A stretch of DNA of 64,000 bases from Verrucomicrobiaceae bacterium. GTDB lineage: Bacteria > Verrucomicrobiota > Verrucomicrobiia > Verrucomicrobiales > Verrucomicrobiaceae. The first letter of the stretch is position 1, and each line of letters opens with the position of its first letter. The notes beneath the pieces are model-generated. The model had not been told where the DNA came from. It made no database searches and saw nothing but the letters and a program-made list of their open reading frames with translations. Positions 11,210-18,910 of this stretch are shown piece by piece. The position numbers were made by a program, and so were the translations under genes. The DNA lies in contig JAIXYN010000008.1 of assembly GCA_027490195.1 (NCBI GenBank), positions 85,936 to 149,935 of the forward strand. Direction: 5' to 3'.

Positions 11210-11227
11210 AGCTGATTGTCCGTACTC

Positions 11228-12529
11228 ATGTTTCATTGCCAAGCTCTCATTCTACTCGTCACCCTGATGGCTGCATTCGCACTGGCGGATGAAGGCACGG
11301 GCACCAAGTCCCTCGCGAATCTGCACGGTGTATGGCGCGCTCTTTTGAATCATGATGGCAGCAAGGTGCTGGTGCAATTGAGGGAAGGAGAGGTCGGGCT
11401 TTGGGATGTCGCTTCCGGAAGACCCGTGACGGGCGATATCGGAGCGATGAAGGTGCGGGGAGATGTTCTCATGGCGCCCGGTGCCACACGATTCGCCGCC
11501 GGATTTCAAGATGGAACTGTGCGCGTTTTTGACGCCAGCTCTGAAAAGGCGGTTTCACCCGAGCTGAAAGTGGCGCTCTTGGAAAATGGCATGGACCTGA
11601 TGAAGTTCTCTCCGGATCTCCGCACCCTGGTTGTGTTTGATGCGGATCAGCGGGCGAATGTGTTCGACATCGAATCTGGACGAGAGCTTGCGCTGATCAC
11701 TCCGACATCTGCACAAGAGGCCAATGACGACTCCATGCGATGCCAGTTCTCAAACGATGGGAAATCCTGCTTCATCCTCGAAGCAGGCGGCACTTTGGTG
11801 CGCTACAGCACCTCCGACTGGAAAGCTGCGGGCAAGTCAATGACGCATCCGAACCGGGACGGATACTGGTTTGCATTCGATCTCTCCCGGGACGGAAAGT
11901 ATGCCATCACCTCCGACGGACCCGGGGAGAACGGGCCGGAGGGGTATCTCCAGCTCTGGGACCTGCAAAAGGAGGAACCCATCGGTGAGGCTTTGAAAGC
12001 ACAGAACGGATTGAGCGGCTGGTTTCTGCCGGGCGGCAAACGTCTCCTCGTCACACCTTCACTCGGACTGGCCGCAGTCTATGGGCTCCCTGGACTTGGG
12101 CGGCTCTTTGACCTGCCACGGCATGATGATGTGGAAGGTCCAAGAGTGACAGGCACACGCGATGGGCAGTGGCTTCTGACCTCGGGCAATGCCATGCTTC
12201 ATGTGTGTGACGCGCTCACCGGCAAAGTGGAAGGCTTTAACTCCAACAAGGCGCTCGTTTCGAATGTGCTGTTGTCCCCCGATTCCAGGCATTGCTATGT
12301 CATGTATGATAACACAGCGTTTTTTCAGGAACGCTATCACGACCATTATGTGATGAAATTGAGCCTGCCCCAACTCAAGACCATGGCCTCCATCCGCATT
12401 CTGGATACGCTGGGCAGCATCGAACTTTCTCCCGATGGCTCACGACTGCTGATCATCCAAGGCTGGAATGACCGGGAGCAGGTACGGATCTTCGATGCAG
12501 GCACCCTGCAGGAGATCCTGCCACACTGA
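11228..12529 (+). CDS. secreted WD40-like beta-propeller protein
   Basis: A 433-residue exported protein. Residues 1-21 (MFHCQALILLVTLMAAFALAD) are a signal peptide. The rest is built of WD40-like blades: LLNHDGSKVLVQLREGEVGLWDVASGRPV, GFQDGTVRVFDASSEK, FDLSRDGKYAITSDGPGE..LQLWDLQKEEP, GTRDGQWLLTSGNAMLHVCDALTGK, LSPDGSRLLIIQG..VRIFDAGTLQE. About seven blades fit the length. There is no catalytic domain, so it probably scaffolds protein contacts in the periplasm. The open frame also allows a TTG four codons upstream; the ATG at 11228 gives the better signal peptide. It follows the M50-CBS gene by 18 bases and may be part of that operon. Confidence 0.75.
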   Translation: MFHCQALILLVTLMAAFALADEGTGTKSLANLHGVWRALLNHDGSKVLVQLREGEVGLWDVASGRPVTGDIGAMKVRGDVLMAPGATRFAAGFQDGTVRVFDASSEKAVSPELKVALLENGMDLMKFSPDLRTLVVFDADQRANVFDIESGRELALITPTSAQEANDDSMRCQFSNDGKSCFILEAGGTLVRYSTSDWKAAGKSMTHPNRDGYWFAFDLSRDGKYAITSDGPGENGPEGYLQLWDLQKEEPIGEALKAQNGLSGWFLPGGKRLLVTPSLGLAAVYGLPGLGRLFDLPRHDDVEGPRVTGTRDGQWLLTSGNAMLHVCDALTGKVEGFNSNKALVSNVLLSPDSRHCYVMYDNTAFFQERYHDHYVMKLSLPQLKTMASIRILDTLGSIELSPDGSRLLIIQGWNDREQVRIFDAGTLQEILPH

Positions 12530-12543
12530 AGCGTGATGAGCTA

Positions 12544-13602
12544 CTACGCCTGTGGCAGATGCACGGCAGGAAGAGGTGCGACAATGTTCACTGGCCAGGG
12601 GGAAAACTTCTCGTAGATGCCGGCACCGAGTTCTTTGCTGCTGGCATAGCCGCGCCGGAACATTTCGAGTTTGGCGTCGATGTTATCGACGTGATGCAGC
12701 GCTACTGCCTCCGGCGTCTTTGGCAGAACAGGGGAGCCGAACTCATGGGTGCCATGGTGCGCGGCAATGAGATGCAGCAGGTGCAGGCGCACGATTTCAG
12801 AAGCGGGCTCCAGGGAGGTCCATTCAGCAGCAGCAGGATCTTCCAGCAGGTCACGCCACAGTTTGTTTACCAACTCAAGACCGAGTGGAATATGGCCCAG
12901 CATTTCAGCGGTGAGATTGTAGGGCATGGTGAAGCCGGACTCCGCATAGGCATTTTCCCAGAGTTTGCCGCAGTCGTGAAACAAGACGCCTGCGATCATC
13001 AGGTCTCGGTTCAACTGCGGATACAGGCCTGCAAGCGCCACGGCGCAGCGCATCATCTGCGCCACATGCTCCACCAGACCACCACGGCGGGCATGATGGT
13101 TTTTGCGTGCGGCACCGGTGCGGCGGAAGCGCTCGCCGTAGCGTTCAAGAAACACCCGACAGAGCTTCGAGAGACGTGGATCGCGAATGGACTCGATGAA
13201 GGCGACGATATCGGAGTAATCGGCCTGCTGACGAGAAGCGAGATCGGGATCTCCCAGCAGCAGCGTGCTGGTTTCGTCTTCGGCGAGCATGCGCATCTGC
13301 ACCTGCCGTGGTTCGAGACCGTATTTGCCCTCGACCCACTGGCCAGCGAGCTGGATGAAGGTGTTGCGCGCCAGTTTGGAGGCGTCTTGAAAGAGCGGAT
13401 TGTTGTCAAAGACACGCCAGATGAACGAATCGGCGGCATCGACGAGCTTCACCTCGAAGAACGGGCTACCGGAGCTGGTGGCTTTCTCGATGCGTGATTC
13501 GACCTGAAGGTGCAGCCGGTAGGGCTGCGGTGTTGGATTCGCGACCTGCCGCAACTGGGTGATTGTGATGAGATCGAGGTCGTCTGGCAATAGTTCGCTC
13601 AT
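12544..13602 (-). CDS. OB-fold/HD-domain hydrolase, YhaM-like 3'-5' exoribonuclease candidate
   Basis: A 352-residue protein with an N-terminal OB-fold-like region (about 20-110) and an HD phosphohydrolase domain (about 165-310). HD metal-ligand motifs are seen: GGLVEHVAQMMRCA, the HD pair in AGVLFHDCGKLWE, HLIAAHHGTHEFGSP and HHVDNIDAKL. This OB-plus-HD order is that of YhaM/CBF1 nucleases, which trim single-stranded RNA or DNA from the 3' end; function by analogy only. The start MSELLPDD at 13602 overlaps the stop of the upstream membrane-protein gene by four bases (ATGA), which supports it over a TTG or ATG further upstream. It is the last gene of a six-gene minus-strand run. Confidence 0.8.
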   Translation of the reverse strand: MSELLPDDLDLITITQLRQVANPTPQPYRLHLQVESRIEKATSSGSPFFEVKLVDAADSFIWRVFDNNPLFQDASKLARNTFIQLAGQWVEGKYGLEPRQVQMRMLAEDETSTLLLGDPDLASRQQADYSDIVAFIESIRDPRLSKLCRVFLERYGERFRRTGAARKNHHARRGGLVEHVAQMMRCAVALAGLYPQLNRDLMIAGVLFHDCGKLWENAYAESGFTMPYNLTAEMLGHIPLGLELVNKLWRDLLEDPAAAEWTSLEPASEIVRLHLLHLIAAHHGTHEFGSPVLPKTPEAVALHHVDNIDAKLEMFRRGYASSKELGAGIYEKFSPWPVNIVAPLPAVHLPQA

Positions 13603-13904
13603 GAAGCAGAGTCTTTGGTGTGGCCGGGATTGTTTTGCCAAGGAGTGCCTGTGGTATCGGAAAGCGGGAGGCGGTTTTTGGGTGCGTGACTGGCCGGAAT
13701 TTTGTCATCTTCGCTGATGAAGAAAAACAGCAGGATGCCGATGACAGGTGCGAAAGTGATGACTAGGAACCAGAGGATGCGCTCGTGGGTTGCAAAGCGT
13801 CTGCGGTTAAGCAGGTAGGTGAGAGTCGCGCAGTATATCAAAGCATAAATGACCCAAGCCGCGAACCAGAGCGGTCCAGTGCTGTCGAATTTGATGGAAG
13901 GCAT
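13599..13904 (-). CDS. PLDc_N-like small membrane protein
   Basis: A 101-residue protein with two membrane segments (LWFAAWVIYALIYCATLTYLL and ILWFLVITFAPVIGILLFFF) separated by a basic loop RRRFATHER. The second segment with its W..V..FAPVIGILLFF pattern resembles the PLDc_N (phospholipase D nuclease, N-terminal) membrane module, but no phospholipase domain follows, as is common for stand-alone members. The C-terminal 35 residues are polar and probably disordered. Coupled by a four-base overlap to the HD hydrolase gene. Confidence 0.7.
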   Translation of the reverse strand: MPSIKFDSTGPLWFAAWVIYALIYCATLTYLLNRRRFATHERILWFLVITFAPVIGILLFFFISEDDKIPASHAPKNRLPLSDTTGTPWQNNPGHTKDSAS

Positions 13905-13956
13905 GATGCCGCGAATTCAAGCGGCTGCGCCCAGAAAAGCAATAGGTATACCGGTG

Positions 13957-15375
13957 CTACATCACCGGCTGCCCGATCTCACGCCACGGCCCCTGCTTAA
14001 GGACGATGTCCGGCACGAGGGACTGCCAGTTGAGATCGCGGGCGTGGATCATGTTGCGCACTTCGGCACTGGTGTGGAAGAGGAAGTCCTGATTGGGTTC
14101 CTCCAGCGCACGTACGCTTTTGGTTTCGATCAGGTAGCGCAGCAGATGTTTTTGCTCGGGCGTTACACGGACGTCGTTCAATCCGAGAATCTGGCCGTTC
14201 ATTGGGTTGCCCATGGGGTACACATAAACACGCACTTGGTTTTTGAAGAGGCGCCCAAAGGATTCGAGCAGGCCGCCTTCGAGATCCGTGCACCAGCGCT
14301 CGTTGAACAGCTCCTGGAAGAGAGGCAGGCCGAGCACAATGCCGATGGGACACTGCGTGTGGCGCGCAAGGTAGCTGCTGACGCGATGGAACTCCGGATA
14401 ATTCGAAATGAGCACGTTTTTGCCAAGCGCCTGGAGCACGTCTGCACGCGCAAGGAATTCGCTGTCCGGCACCTCGGCCCCACTGGCGAGGAGATTGTGC
14501 ATGGTGATTTCGAGAATCTCGATGTTGTTGTTGGCGGCATCCCCAAAATCTGCCTGAAAGGCCGCCTGCCCTCGCTCGATCATGTCGAGATTGAGCTTGG
14601 TGATGGGATCAAAGCTGCCACGTTTGAGGAAGACCGGCTTTTTATAAAGCACGTCAGAGGCCTGCCAGATTTCACCGTCAGCGCCGAAAAGCGCGGCGTC
14701 TGCCAAACCCAGTCGGACGAGTTTCAATGCGACGAGACGATCCTGAAATTCTGAGGCTGCGAAGGCGGGGCCGGTAAAGTCGATCATGTCGATCTCGACG
14801 CGCTTGCGTGTGAGATCATCGAGCAGGCTTTGAAGAAAGGTGGAGAGGTCATCCCGCAGATGGAAGGCGGCGTAGATGAGGTTCACCCCCAGTTTTCCAA
14901 GAGCATCCGACTGCCGCGCATTGGAGTCGTCCAGCAGACGCATGTGCATCTGGATTTCGCTGCTAGGACCTCCGGGTTCAGTTTGGAAACGCAAGCCGAT
15001 CCAGCCGTGGCATTCCTCCTTGGTGTCGCGATAGGAGCGGGCGCGCACGGTGTCTGCCAGCGTGAAGAAGGTGGTGGTGGCACCGCGTTTGGGGTTCAGC
15101 CGCTCAATCAGCATGGGGTACTCATGATCCAGCATTGCGCACATGCGCTGGCGTGAGACGTAGCGGGAGCACTTGCCGTAGATTTCATCGCTGATGGTCA
15201 TGTCATAGGCCGACATGCTCTTGGCCACGGTGCCGGAGGCACCGCCTGCGCGGAAGAACCAGTTGGCGATTTCCTGACCGGCGCCGATTTCAGCAAAGGT
15301 GCCGTAGATGGTGTGCGCGAGATTGATCTTGAGGGCTTTCTCAAGCGTGCCGGGGCGGTCGTTTACAGAATTCAT
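13957..15375 (-). CDS. conserved protein of unknown function (about 470 residues)
   Basis: A 472-residue soluble protein with a striking N-terminus, MNSVNDRPGTLEKAL then TIYGTFAEIGAGQEIANWFFRAGGASGTVAKSMSAYDM. I recall this start from a conserved family found in cyanobacteria, Bacteroidetes and Verrucomicrobia, whose members carry doubtful labels such as nicotinate-nucleotide adenylyltransferase; no HxGH nucleotidyltransferase motif is visible, so I do not assign that activity. No membrane segment or signal peptide is present. The start at 15375 follows the family N-terminus; the open frame allows 16 more residues that would overlap the methyltransferase gene. It lies 11 bases after the MidA-like gene in the same operon. 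The function is unknown. Confidence 0.8.
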   Translation of the reverse strand: MNSVNDRPGTLEKALKINLAHTIYGTFAEIGAGQEIANWFFRAGGASGTVAKSMSAYDMTISDEIYGKCSRYVSRQRMCAMLDHEYPMLIERLNPKRGATTTFFTLADTVRARSYRDTKEECHGWIGLRFQTEPGGPSSEIQMHMRLLDDSNARQSDALGKLGVNLIYAAFHLRDDLSTFLQSLLDDLTRKRVEIDMIDFTGPAFAASEFQDRLVALKLVRLGLADAALFGADGEIWQASDVLYKKPVFLKRGSFDPITKLNLDMIERGQAAFQADFGDAANNNIEILEITMHNLLASGAEVPDSEFLARADVLQALGKNVLISNYPEFHRVSSYLARHTQCPIGIVLGLPLFQELFNERWCTDLEGGLLESFGRLFKNQVRVYVYPMGNPMNGQILGLNDVRVTPEQKHLLRYLIETKSVRALEEPNQDFLFHTSAEVRNMIHARDLNWQSLVPDIVLKQGPWREIGQPVM

Positions 15376-15386
15376 GAGGGGTGATT

Positions 15387-16352
15387 TTATGATGCGCATG
15401 CCTGACGGCGATGCACGAAGCATTTGAAGGCAGTTCCGGCTCCGTCGGAATCGGTGAGACAGGCTGGCGCAACTTGTGAATGCAGAAATTCGGCCAGGGT
15501 CTGCTGGGATGACTGCTCGAGGCCCAATTCACGCAGCCAGGAGGCATAATCGGTGAAATTGATGTCGGCGGTGATGTCCTGGCGGCCAGGATTGGCATAG
15601 ATGTCGGCTCCGGTGAGTCTTTGATGCAGGAGATAAGCACGCAGCGTGCCGTGTGGCCGCCGATGGTAGAGCCGGGGGAATTCGTCGCCGTAGTCGATGG
15701 TGAGCATGGCACCGCTCTTCCAATGCGGTGTCCATTGCTGCAACCAGTCGCGGATGCTGGGGTGAAGCTCACAGCGCTGGCGGTCCGCGAATGTGGTGTG
15801 ACGCAGCGCGCTGAAATGGGCTGCGTCGAGAGACTGCGGGTGAAGCTGCTCCGGCACCCAGACCTCAAGCCAGCGCTGCTCGGCAGCGCTCCACTGCACG
15901 AGGGTGGCGGGGAAGGCATCAAGAAGTTCGTTGTGGTAGATGAACGCGTGGCCTTGCGCAGCGGCGAGTGCGGACTCGATGTCCTGATGCCACGTCACTT
16001 TGGTACCCAGTTTCTTTTGCTGCTCCTGCCGCAGCACCGGGGAGGTATCGACGATGTGGAAGGTGAAGCGGCGTCGCGCCCACCAGCCGAGCGACTTGCG
16101 CACTGCGTGCATGAGAGAGCCATCGCCTGCACCGATCTCGATGATGTGACACACCTGGGGCTGCAGTCGCGATTCCGCTTTGATCCAGGCTGCGACGGCC
16201 CGTCCCAAGGCTGGCGAAAGCGTAGCGGAAGTGGAGAAATCTCCAGCCCTTCCAACAGTGCGAATCTGCCGGGTGTAATAGCCGCGTTCGGGATCGAACA
16301 GGGCACGCGCCATGAAGGAGGAGAAGGGCTCAGAAACTGCGGATGATTTCAT
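15387..16352 (-). CDS. MidA/NDUFAF7-like SAM-dependent methyltransferase
   Basis: A 321-residue protein of the DUF185/MidA family, relatives of mitochondrial NDUFAF7, which methylates an arginine in the NDUFS2 (NuoD) subunit during complex I assembly. Seen: the family N-terminus PFSSFMARALFDPERGYYT, SAM motif I VCHIIEIGAGDGSLM, HNELLDAFP (family NELLDA motif) and MLTIDYGDEFPRLY. The start at 16352 is needed to keep the FSSFM motif and overlaps the aminotransferase gene by 23 bases; a shorter start at 16313 would cut into that motif. Its presence fits the nuoD gene at 23.3-24.6 kb, but whether the bacterial protein modifies NuoD is inference. Confidence 0.85.
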   Translation of the reverse strand: MKSSAVSEPFSSFMARALFDPERGYYTRQIRTVGRAGDFSTSATLSPALGRAVAAWIKAESRLQPQVCHIIEIGAGDGSLMHAVRKSLGWWARRRFTFHIVDTSPVLRQEQQKKLGTKVTWHQDIESALAAAQGHAFIYHNELLDAFPATLVQWSAAEQRWLEVWVPEQLHPQSLDAAHFSALRHTTFADRQRCELHPSIRDWLQQWTPHWKSGAMLTIDYGDEFPRLYHRRPHGTLRAYLLHQRLTGADIYANPGRQDITADINFTDYASWLRELGLEQSSQQTLAEFLHSQVAPACLTDSDGAGTAFKCFVHRRQACAS

Positions 16353-17580
16353 CGGCGATGATTTCCAAGCCTTCGCGCACAATGTGCTGCGGCTGCGAAT
16401 AGGTAAGGCGCAGGCATTCGTGCGGATGACGCCAGTCTTTCTCCAGGCCGAAGGCGAAGTAATGCCCGGGGATGACGAGGACTTTGCGTTCTTTGAGCCG
16501 AAGATACAATTCTGCGGCAGGGATGGGCAGGCCATTCACCCAGAGCCAGAGGAAGAAGGCCCCTTCCTGGGCATGCAAGGCCCACGGCACGCGATCTCCC
16601 AGCGCGGCGGCGAGAACGGATTTGGCGAAGTCGGAGCGCTCGCGGTAAAAGGGGCGAATGACCGAGGGGCCGAGTTTGACGAGGGTGTCGTCTTTGAGCA
16701 GCGGCATGAGGAGCGCCTGGCCGAGATTGCCATTCGCCAGCGAGACGATGGCGTTCATGTTAGAGAGCGCCTTCACGATGTGAGGATCGGCAACGATCAT
16801 GGCCGTGCGCACGCCGGGCAGGCCGACCTTGCTCATGCTGATGCTGAAGATCATGCCCGGCTGCCAATTGGGCTGGAAGCCATTGTGAATGACACCGGGA
16901 AAAGGATGCCCATAAGCGTTGTCGATGATGAGCGGGATGCCGTGTGCATCCGCCAGTGCGTGCAGGCTGTCGAACTCGTTTTGCGTGAGGACATTGCCCG
17001 TGGGATTCGTGGGGCACGAGACACACATCGCGGCGATGTCGGGCGTGATGCGCAGCTGGTCGAAATCGACGTGATATTTGATCTCGTGAGGAGCGGTTTC
17101 GACAATGCGCGGCAGACAGGCGGTGAACTGGCCTGTGCTGAGCGCCTGATTGGCGTAACCAATGTATTCAGGCAGCAGCGGGAACAGGATGCGCTTCTTC
17201 GTAGCACCGGTTTGACCGGCGAGAAGATTGAAGAGCAGGAAGAACGCGGACTGCGAGCTGGGCATGACCGCGATGTTTTCATGGGTCACATTCCAGCCGC
17301 ATTCGCGCTTGAGAAAAGCCGCGAAGGCTTCGCGAAAGAGCGGATTACCACCCGGAGGATCGTAGTTGAGCAAGGTGCGGTCGATGCTGCCGTCATCGAG
17401 CATGCCGTGCATGCGCGTGCGCCAGAGCTGCTGCACCTCGGGAATGGCCGCAGGCTGTCCACCGCCGAGCATTCGCATGTCTGGATGGGTGGTGAGCGCG
17501 GCTCCGCAGTCATCCATGAGTTCCTGGATGCCGCTGGGGCCCGCAAGGCGCTGGCCGATGTCTGAGAAGGTGGGTTGCAT
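16330..17580 (-). CDS. class I/II aminotransferase, AvtA (valine-pyruvate aminotransferase)-like
   Basis: A 416-residue PLP-dependent fold-type I enzyme. AvtA-like features: an N-terminal MQPTFSDIGQRLAGPSGIQELMDD, MRMLGGGQPAAIPEV, LLNYDPPGGNPLFREAFA, SCPTNPTGNVLT for substrate/PLP contacts, the phosphate-side IIDNAYGHPFPG, and the Schiff-base lysine in SISMSKVGLPGVRTAM. AvtA transfers the amino group between valine and pyruvate, producing alanine or valine; a related specificity is possible. The ATG at 17580 overlaps the preceding stop by one base (TGATG), so the two genes are translationally coupled; the open frame's TTG one codon earlier is less likely. Confidence 0.85.
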   Translation of the reverse strand: MQPTFSDIGQRLAGPSGIQELMDDCGAALTTHPDMRMLGGGQPAAIPEVQQLWRTRMHGMLDDGSIDRTLLNYDPPGGNPLFREAFAAFLKRECGWNVTHENIAVMPSSQSAFFLLFNLLAGQTGATKKRILFPLLPEYIGYANQALSTGQFTACLPRIVETAPHEIKYHVDFDQLRITPDIAAMCVSCPTNPTGNVLTQNEFDSLHALADAHGIPLIIDNAYGHPFPGVIHNGFQPNWQPGMIFSISMSKVGLPGVRTAMIVADPHIVKALSNMNAIVSLANGNLGQALLMPLLKDDTLVKLGPSVIRPFYRERSDFAKSVLAAALGDRVPWALHAQEGAFFLWLWVNGLPIPAAELYLRLKERKVLVIPGHYFAFGLEKDWRHPHECLRLTYSQPQHIVREGLEIIADEIIRSF

Positions 17581-18035
17581 CAAGAGCCGACCGAGGTCTG
17601 CACCCAGTCGCGAATGCTGAAATCTGGCGCAGCTTTTTCAATCTGCCAGCGGCCATCCGCATTCAGTCTGACACTGCCGAGCCAGCGCTGATGCCACTCT
17701 TCGGGAGAAATCATGCTGAGCTGGTGCCTGCCCGAGACTTCGTAGAGGTGGTAGACCTCGCCACAGACAGGTTCAAAGCCGAAGCTGCTTTCGTAGATGA
17801 GTTTGTTCCAGTTGAAGGCATCGATGACCTCCATGTAGCGCTCCTGAATTTCCACCATCTCCTGCTGAAGCACACGCTCGACCCGGGAGACGCCGCGGGA
17901 TTTGAAGTTGGTCAGATCCTGCGGGATGATTTTGGCAGCCAGGCGCGAAACTGGATACGGCAGGTAATTGCCGCGGGGTTCGGGGGCTTGCAGAGCAGCG
18001 TCAATGGGGTCCAAAACAGGGGCGATTTCTTTCAT
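17580..18035 (-). CDS. DUF2452-like conserved hypothetical protein
   Basis: A 151-residue soluble protein. The pattern LPYPVSRLAAKIIPQDLTNFKSRGV, then IQERYMEVIDAFNWNKLIYESSFGFEPVCGEVYHLYE and LSMISPEEWHQRWLGSVRLNADGRW fits my memory of the DUF2452 family, which has no known function. The two-tryptophan strand and the central helical region suggest a small alpha/beta fold. It opens the six-gene minus-strand operon and is coupled to the AvtA-like gene. Confidence 0.75.
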   Translation of the reverse strand: MKEIAPVLDPIDAALQAPEPRGNYLPYPVSRLAAKIIPQDLTNFKSRGVSRVERVLQQEMVEIQERYMEVIDAFNWNKLIYESSFGFEPVCGEVYHLYEVSGRHQLSMISPEEWHQRWLGSVRLNADGRWQIEKAAPDFSIRDWVQTSVGS

Positions 18036-18110
18036 AAAATGGGCTGCGGGGTAGCGGTATGCAACGGCGCTTTGATTTGAAATGCCGCTGCGGGAGACTT
18101 AGAATGAGCC

Positions 18111-18662
18111 ATGAATAACGTCTCGAAACTCCTTCAGGCCGCAGTGCTCTCTGGTCTTCTGGCTTCATGCGCCAGCAAAACAATGGACAGTATCCCCACA
18201 TTGGCAGACCTGAATGCCTACGAGCAAGTGGTCCACGCTAGGTATCAGGTGATGTATGATGAACTTGAGAAGAAGCTGGCCAGCGGTGCGATCAGCAAAG
18301 CTGACTATGCGGAGGAAAAGCGCCGGCTGGATTCCAAGGTCGCGGAGAGTGTCAACGACGCGGCATGGAACAAACACTACCTGGCTGAATCAGAGCGTAA
18401 ATCCGACGGTGTTCCGACTCCGGATCAGCCAGTGGCTTTGGGCTTTGCGTCCTCAGTGGGCGGAGGATTTTACATGCCCTCCTATCAAAATTACGGAGCG
18501 GTGACAGGCATGGGAGGTTCGGCTGGCATGGGCAGCATGCGATCTGCCAATGAGCAGATCGGCCAATCCAAGAGCATCCGCAATGATGCCATGTCCTCCG
18601 GGGGCACCTACCTTTCCGCGCCGCCGCCCGGCTCCGTTTACGATCAGGGTCCAAGACGTTAA
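18111..18662 (+). CDS. lipoprotein of unknown function
   Basis: A 183-residue protein with a lipoprotein signal peptide: MNNVSKLLQAAVLSGLLASCAS, lipobox LLASC with the lipidated cysteine at residue 20. Residues 35-100 are strongly helical and probably coiled coil (YEQVVHARYQVMYDELEKKL.. KADYAEEKRRLDSKV). The C-terminal half is glycine/serine/proline-rich and likely disordered. It stands alone, divergent from the DUF2452 operon and followed by a strong hairpin. I do not recognise a family. Confidence 0.75.
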   Translation: MNNVSKLLQAAVLSGLLASCASKTMDSIPTLADLNAYEQVVHARYQVMYDELEKKLASGAISKADYAEEKRRLDSKVAESVNDAAWNKHYLAESERKSDGVPTPDQPVALGFASSVGGGFYMPSYQNYGAVTGMGGSAGMGSMRSANEQIGQSKSIRNDAMSSGGTYLSAPPPGSVYDQGPRR

Positions 18663-18717
18663 AAAAGACGACGACTGCCTAGTTCGACCTCTCGACAGAG
18701 GCATCGCATCCAAAGAT

Positions 18718-18752
18718 AAAGCCCTGTGAGGAGTGATCCCCACAGGGCTTTT
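18718..18752. terminator. rho-independent terminator, probably bidirectional
   Basis: An 11-base arm AAAGCCCTGTG (18718-18728) pairs with CACAGGGCTTT (18741-18751), loop of 12. It lies between the convergent lipoprotein and ppdK genes; T-rich bases flank it on both strands, with the longer run (GGGCTTTATCTTT) in the ppdK direction. Confidence 0.65.
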
Positions 18753-18799
18753 GGCGGCGGATTGCTCCGCCACATTGACCTCCCTAGGAGGTCAATGCG

Positions 18800-18910
18800 T
18801 TACTTCTTTTTCGCAGCCTTTTTGGCGACTTTCTTAGCAGGAGCGGCCTTTTTGGCGGCTTTCTTTGCGGGTGCCTTTTTGGCGGCTTTCTTTGCAGCTT
18901 TCTTAGCCAT
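18800..18910 (-). CDS. candidate internal small gene: 36-residue Lys/Ala-rich histone-H1-like peptide
   Basis: The last 36 codons of the ppdK frame begin with ATG and read [18 protein letters not shown] onward, about half lysine and half alanine with single prolines, like the tails of bacterial H1-like/AlgP-type nucleoid proteins. The ATG at 18910 is preceded, 8 bases away, by AGAGGA (18919-18924). The 40 bases before that are an adenine-rich, low-GC stretch that looks like an untranslated leader rather than coding sequence, in sharp contrast to ppdK itself. Either a separate nucleoid-protein gene lies in frame with ppdK with the intervening stop lost, or ppdK truly carries this tail. Both products may be made. 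Confidence 0.4.
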   Translation of the reverse strand: MAKKAAKKAAKKAPAKKAAKKAAPAKKVAKKAAKKK

